A DNA stretch of 26,741 nt from CAZKFN01 sp964552035 (GTDB taxonomy: Bacteria > Bacteroidota > Bacteroidia > Flavobacteriales_E > Vicingaceae), in contig CAZKFN010000023.1 of NCBI GenBank assembly GCA_964552035.1, positions 1-26,741 on the forward strand, in the 5' to 3' direction. The translations under genes were made by a program, and so were the position numbers. Positions 23,901 through 26,741 of the stretch are shown piece after piece. The notes under the pieces are model-generated. The model worked only from the letters and a program-made list of their open reading frames with translations, ran no database searches and was not told where the DNA came from. Position 1 is the stretch's first letter. Each line of letters begins with the position of its first letter.

Positions 23901-24151
23901 ATTCCACCTTTTAAATCAAGGCCGAGATTTATTTCGTTTTTTCTTACTTCATTATAGGTATAGCCAAAAATTGGATAAACAACTTGATTGCTCATAGAGT
24001 CTAGATATTGTTCTTCTAACTCAATGGAACCATTAGCATATTTTTCCGCATCAGACTCTACTCCTTGTGCTATCCAAGTAAATGATAACTGATAAATACA
24101 AGTTAATGATAGTAGTATTATAAATGTCCAGATTAACCCCTTATTTTGCAT
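20993..24151 (-). CDS. secDF: Fused SecD-SecF protein translocase subunit
   Basis: SecDF uses the proton-motive force to help pull proteins through SecYEG and release them into the periplasm. The 1052-residue protein is a SecD-SecF fusion. SecD blocks are L-G-L-D-L-K-G-G-M (77-85), the P1 periplasmic region, and G-M-A-V-D-A-N-V-L-I-Y-E-R-I-R-E (628-643). SecF blocks are Y-G-V-D-F-T-G-G-T (771-779) and G-Y-S-I-N-D-T-V-V-I-F-D-R-I-R-E (946-961). About twelve membrane helices are visible, with large periplasmic loops after the first helix of each half. Residues about 255-365 in the SecD loop are an acidic, Ser-rich low-complexity insertion that E. coli SecD lacks; in related phyla this loop varies in length. 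The gene is divergent from the T9SS cargo gene, with facing promoters. Confidence 0.96.
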   Translation of the reverse strand: MQNKGLIWTFIILLSLTCIYQLSFTWIAQGVESDAEKYANGSIELEEQYLDSMSNQVVYPIFGYTYNEVRKNEINLGLDLKGGMNVVLEVSIADVIKALSSNSDDKDFHAAMELAKENQKTTQKDFVSLFADAWKEVAGDKPLTSVFFTLENKDKINRNSSNNDVIKFIRKEADAAFERTFQVLRTRVNLFGVAQPNIQMLTTTDRILVELPGVKNKSRVRQLLQGTAKLEFWETYENQEIYPYLAEANDKINAILKAKEKGISVEEQEESAALDSLSENINEVDEGLSKNEEVQGSASLEEVDEKSEESLAELDSINTEVDSLEVDEDKGLSLLEQISGKAETDTSSDSSIDNTDLSFDEFAENNPLFAVLSPAIYQTENGDYMPGEGPMVGYVAVKDTAKVNEYLAMPEVKKIFPSDLKLLWTAKPFDDNEEFIQLIAIQVNNRDGEAPLEGDVITDASQEFSQFGGRPEITMRMNSLGAKSWKSLTRDNIGKSIAIVLDEYVYSFPRVNGEIAGGVSSITGDFSIDEAKLIANILKAGKLPAPAHIVEEAVVGPSLGQEAINSGMSSFLIALVVVLLYIIFYYGNSGIAADIALLSNLFFILGILASTSIALTLPGIAGIVLTIGMAVDANVLIYERIREELRNGKGIRLAVKEGYKNAYSAIIDANVTTMLTGIILWIFGTGPIEGFAKVLVIGIITSLFTAIFVTRLVFEWRLDKKKKITVDTKFSKGLFENLDIKVVERRKIFYVISVIIIVLGIGSMIFRGFSYGVDFTGGTTYVVRFDETVPVSDVRDALGESFISEDGVKLTPEIKVFGAVNQLKITTSYLIDSFDKGTNELIEEKLNEGLATMDILYEIMSSQVVGPTIADDIKKSAYWAVGFSLLIMFLYIFFRFRKWQYGLGAVLAIMHDVIIVLSAYSIFYGIMPFSLDIDQSFIAAILTVVGYSINDTVVIFDRIREFLGSKRKRSYKQLVNEAVNSTLGRTINTSLTTIFVLTMIFIFGGEVIRGFAFALLIGVIAGTYSSVCVATPLVVDFSKNEVEELNKEKEKK

Positions 24152-24189
24152 AATTTAGCTTATAATATGTATTGTGTTTTTGAAGTTTG

Positions 24190-24220
24190 CAAATATAGAA
24201 TTTCCAAGCTGAAAAATCAA
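24190..24220 (-). promoter_or_regulatory. secDF promoter (TTG-N20-TATATTTG)
   Basis: On the minus strand TTG at 24220-24218 is followed by exactly 20 bases and TATATTTG at 24197-24190. This fits the two-part Bacteroidota promoter and would start transcription roughly 30 bases before the secDF ATG. The -33 element is one half of the palindrome TCAATTGA shared with the opposite promoter. Confidence 0.7.
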
Positions 24221-24251
24221 TTGAATAAAACATATTCATAAATTATATTTG
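24221..24251 (+). promoter_or_regulatory. Promoter of the T9SS cargo gene (TTG-N20-TATATTTG)
   Basis: TTG at 24221-24223, a 20-base spacer and TATATTTG at 24244-24251 mirror the secDF promoter base for base in layout. The leader to the ATG at 24324 would be about 65 nt. A second -7-like TAAATTTG at 24282-24289 lacks a correctly spaced -33 element. Confidence 0.65.
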
Positions 24252-24323
24252 CCATTCATTAAATTTCGTTGCAAAAGTAGGTAAATTTGGGTATAGCTGG
24301 GATTAAGATATTAAATAATAAAT

Positions 24324-26693
24324 ATGAATAAAAAAATAAGCCTTTTAGTATTGTCAATTTTCTTTAGTGTTTCACTCTTTAGCCAATATTCCTATCAGAG
24401 GATTGACTCTATTATTTTTAAAGACATTAATGGTAAAACCTTTAAAAGTCCTACGGTCGGTGGATTTAATTCTCCACAGTTTAGTCAAATGGATCTGAAC
24501 TTCGACGGATATATGGACTTAATTGTTTTTGATAGAAGTGGACAGCGAATTACAACCTTCTTAAATGATGGGATACCGGATTCTATTAGCTATACTTATG
24601 CTCCAGAATATCAAAAATATATTCCAAGATCGGATAATTTCATCATTTCTAGAGATTATAATTGCGACGGGAAAATGGATTTGTTTATTGGAAGAGATGG
24701 GATTGTAGTTTATGAAAATACTTCTACAAATGGACAGTTAAGTTTTAAAGAGGTAGCTAAACTTCAATCAGATTATGGCTCTTCTATACAAGGAATAAGG
24801 CCTATGGCAGATGATATGCCGGGAATCATGGATATCGATGGAGATGGGGATATTGATATTATGGAGCCTTACTTCATAGGCAGGCAGATGTTTGCCTACC
24901 ATAAAAATGTATCTATGGATAGTACCGGAGTTTGTGGTTTGCAATTTGAATTGAGAAGCAAGTGTTGGGGAAACATTACTGAGTCTAATCTAAGCTCAAC
25001 TGTTTATTTGGACTCTTGTAGATGGGGAGAATTCCCAGATGCTGAGTTAAGCACTAGGAGTGTTGCAGATATTCAAAACTATAATAGAACTCAAAAAAGA
25101 GAAAAACACGGTAGTGCGGGAATTTCTTTATACGATTTGGATAATAATGGGAGCATGGATATGTTGTTGGGAGATTTTGATACACCATATATGACAGCCC
25201 TATTTAATGATGATAGCATAGCTCCACATAAAAACGCCCATATCTTTGATTACGATACCTTATATCCGCTATACGATTCTACTATAAGTTTAAGGGTTTT
25301 TCCTGTTGCGTATTTTATGGATGTGAACAACGATAACATTAACGATATGATTATTGCAACGAATTCGATTGATGGAATGGACCCTGCTTACACTAGAAAA
25401 AATATACAGCTCTATTTAGGTACAGGTGATAAAAGGAAACCATTTACCTTTCATACCAATACTTTTATGGATGAAGATATTATTGACTTTGGGAACAGTA
25501 GCTTTCCTACCTTTTTTGATTATGACGGTGATGGTTTATTGGACTTAGTCGTAGGGAATAAAGGGTTTTTAGATTCCACTAAATTCCCCAATGGAATGAA
25601 TTCCAATAAATGGTTTGCTCAATTGTTTTTGTTTAAAAATACGGGAACTGCTGAAACTCCTGAATTTACCTTAATAGATGATAATTATTTGGATATTCCT
25701 TCTCTAAAGTTAGACGGTGGTGTTGATCCTGTGGCTAGATTAGCTCCAACTTTTTATGATTTAAATGGAGACGGGAAAAATGATTTAATTCTTGGAGATG
25801 CTAAAGGTAAAATACATTACTTTATCGATACTGCTTCAGCTGGGCAACCCGCTGCCTTTAAATTAGTAGATAAAGAATTTCAATCGGTTAATGTGTTTGC
25901 TAATGCTTCACCTACCATAGTGGATGTTAATGGTAATGGACTTGGAGATTTAATTATTGCCAATAGATCATCTCAGTTTTATCTCCATTTAAACCTTGGA
26001 GATTCAACTCATCCTATCTTTAACTTAGAAATTAAAAATATTAAATGGCAGTCGGGGAATATTGTCCGATATGAATTAAGAGGGACTCCTAATTTAAGTT
26101 TATTGGATAGTGGACAAACTGTTATTGTATATGATAGCTATAGCTCTGATGGTGCTCAAGTGATTACAGCAATTGATAATGATTTAAAATACATCGACGT
26201 GATTCATCCCTATAGAACAGATGATGAGGATGATGAAACTAATACTACTGCCGTTATAGATTATTCCATTACTAATTTAGGCGAAATTCATAGAGGAACT
26301 AATTCTCATGCAGTTCCTTTTGCCTACAAACATGAAGGAGAATTATACTTGTTGGTAGGTGGTTTTGACGGGCGTATTAGCTTATACGATAGTATTCGTG
26401 GAAACTTAAAAGGGAAGTTTAGATTGAGAACAGAATCTAATTTGGATGAGAATTTTGGATTTTATACCGCTGTGGCAGCTGCAGATTTAAACAATAATGG
26501 GAAAATGGATTTGATTCTAGGGAATGAAGCTGGAGGATTAAATGTATTATATGCCCAACATCCATTGGGAATTGACCGGTACAGTTCAAAAACAAACCAC
26601 AAGAAAAATTCTTACTTTAACCTATATCCCAACCCTACTCAGAACGCTTTTACCATTGAAGTGGGAGATTTTATTCCCAATACAGAACTTTGA
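24324..26693 (+). CDS. Secreted FG-GAP/VCBS-repeat protein with truncated T9SS sorting domain
   Basis: The 789-residue frame starts with a signal peptide (basic N-terminus, hydrophobic run, F-S-Q at about 22). Nine calcium-binding-like motifs of the D-x-D/N-x-D/N-G-x-x-D type, such as D-I-D-G-D-G-D-I-D and D-Y-D-G-D-G-L-L-D, occur near residues 56, 111, 170, 271, 332, 399, 479, 533 and 722, followed by hydrophobic L-I-L-G/F-I-G. This is the beta-propeller pattern of FG-GAP/VCBS proteins. The end has N-L-Y-P-N-P-T-Q-N-A-F, the opening of a T9SS type A C-terminal sorting domain, but only about 20 residues follow before a stop, against the usual 70-80. A surface or secreted binding role is likely. 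The ending is suspect because base composition changes at the same place. Confidence 0.82.
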   Translation: MNKKISLLVLSIFFSVSLFSQYSYQRIDSIIFKDINGKTFKSPTVGGFNSPQFSQMDLNFDGYMDLIVFDRSGQRITTFLNDGIPDSISYTYAPEYQKYIPRSDNFIISRDYNCDGKMDLFIGRDGIVVYENTSTNGQLSFKEVAKLQSDYGSSIQGIRPMADDMPGIMDIDGDGDIDIMEPYFIGRQMFAYHKNVSMDSTGVCGLQFELRSKCWGNITESNLSSTVYLDSCRWGEFPDAELSTRSVADIQNYNRTQKREKHGSAGISLYDLDNNGSMDMLLGDFDTPYMTALFNDDSIAPHKNAHIFDYDTLYPLYDSTISLRVFPVAYFMDVNNDNINDMIIATNSIDGMDPAYTRKNIQLYLGTGDKRKPFTFHTNTFMDEDIIDFGNSSFPTFFDYDGDGLLDLVVGNKGFLDSTKFPNGMNSNKWFAQLFLFKNTGTAETPEFTLIDDNYLDIPSLKLDGGVDPVARLAPTFYDLNGDGKNDLILGDAKGKIHYFIDTASAGQPAAFKLVDKEFQSVNVFANASPTIVDVNGNGLGDLIIANRSSQFYLHLNLGDSTHPIFNLEIKNIKWQSGNIVRYELRGTPNLSLLDSGQTVIVYDSYSSDGAQVITAIDNDLKYIDVIHPYRTDDEDDETNTTAVIDYSITNLGEIHRGTNSHAVPFAYKHEGELYLLVGGFDGRISLYDSIRGNLKGKFRLRTESNLDENFGFYTAVAAADLNNNGKMDLILGNEAGGLNVLYAQHPLGIDRYSSKTNHKKNSYFNLYPNPTQNAFTIEVGDFIPNTEL

Positions 26694-26741
26694 TCCCCAT
26701 CCCGATCACCTTACTGATTCCGCTTGAGGAGACGACGATTT
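26689..26741. other. Window end with altered sequence character, possible junction or assembly error
   Basis: From about 26691 the sequence is about 52% G+C, well above the AT-rich rest, and the T9SS sorting domain stops abruptly after N-T-E-L. No known gene is recognisable in the 50 bases. A chimeric join or low-quality contig end is the simplest reading. Confidence 0.45.

Overview
The window looks like chromosomal DNA of an AT-rich, Gram-negative member of the Bacteroidota, probably a marine flavobacterium-like lineage. The evidence is the gene repertoire: a YfhO-family protein, a fused SecDF, the long Bacteroidota form of PurM, a TPR-PD40-CRD-OmpA protein of PorE type, and a secreted FG-GAP protein with a type IX secretion (T9SS) C-terminal sorting signal. 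Lipoproteins carrying the Bacteroidota surface-export signature and promoters of the form TTG-N19/20-TAnnTTTG support the same placement. I cannot name a genus from sequence alone. I see no rRNA, tRNA, CRISPR array, insertion sequence or phage gene.

Layout. 1-615 is the end of a YfhO-type membrane protein, convergent with an outer-membrane-like lipoprotein (730-1473, minus). 1741-4378 (plus) is a compact transporter run: CPA1 cation/proton antiporter, YoaK/DUF1275 membrane protein and SMR-family exporter. 4382-7551 holds a NUDIX hydrolase, a lysophospholipid acyltransferase-like protein, a TIGR02757 protein and an unrecognised lipoprotein. 7664-11606 is a minus-strand block read as a pterin pair (6-pyruvoyltetrahydropterin synthase-like protein, then folE), a Bax-inhibitor-1 membrane protein, fabD and proline dehydrogenase. 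11953-14720 carries two tandem paralogous beta-helix surface lipoproteins. 14856-17967 is a purM-prfA-pyrF operon on the minus strand. 18034-26693 is rich in envelope and secretion genes: the PorE-like protein, tatA and secDF on minus, then a divergent T9SS cargo gene on plus whose sorting domain is cut short near the window end.

How the genes work together. Most are housekeeping: nucleotide synthesis, translation termination, fatty acid synthesis, proline catabolism and protein export. Four rho-independent terminators can be read directly, and one promoter pair between secDF and the T9SS cargo gene is exactly symmetric around a shared palindromic -33 element. I did not find a clear new defence or mobile system. 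The best leads are that symmetric divergent promoter, the duplicated beta-helix lipoproteins, the eukaryote-like pterin synthase overlapping folE, the acidic insertion in SecDF, and the abrupt change of sequence character in the last 50 bases.
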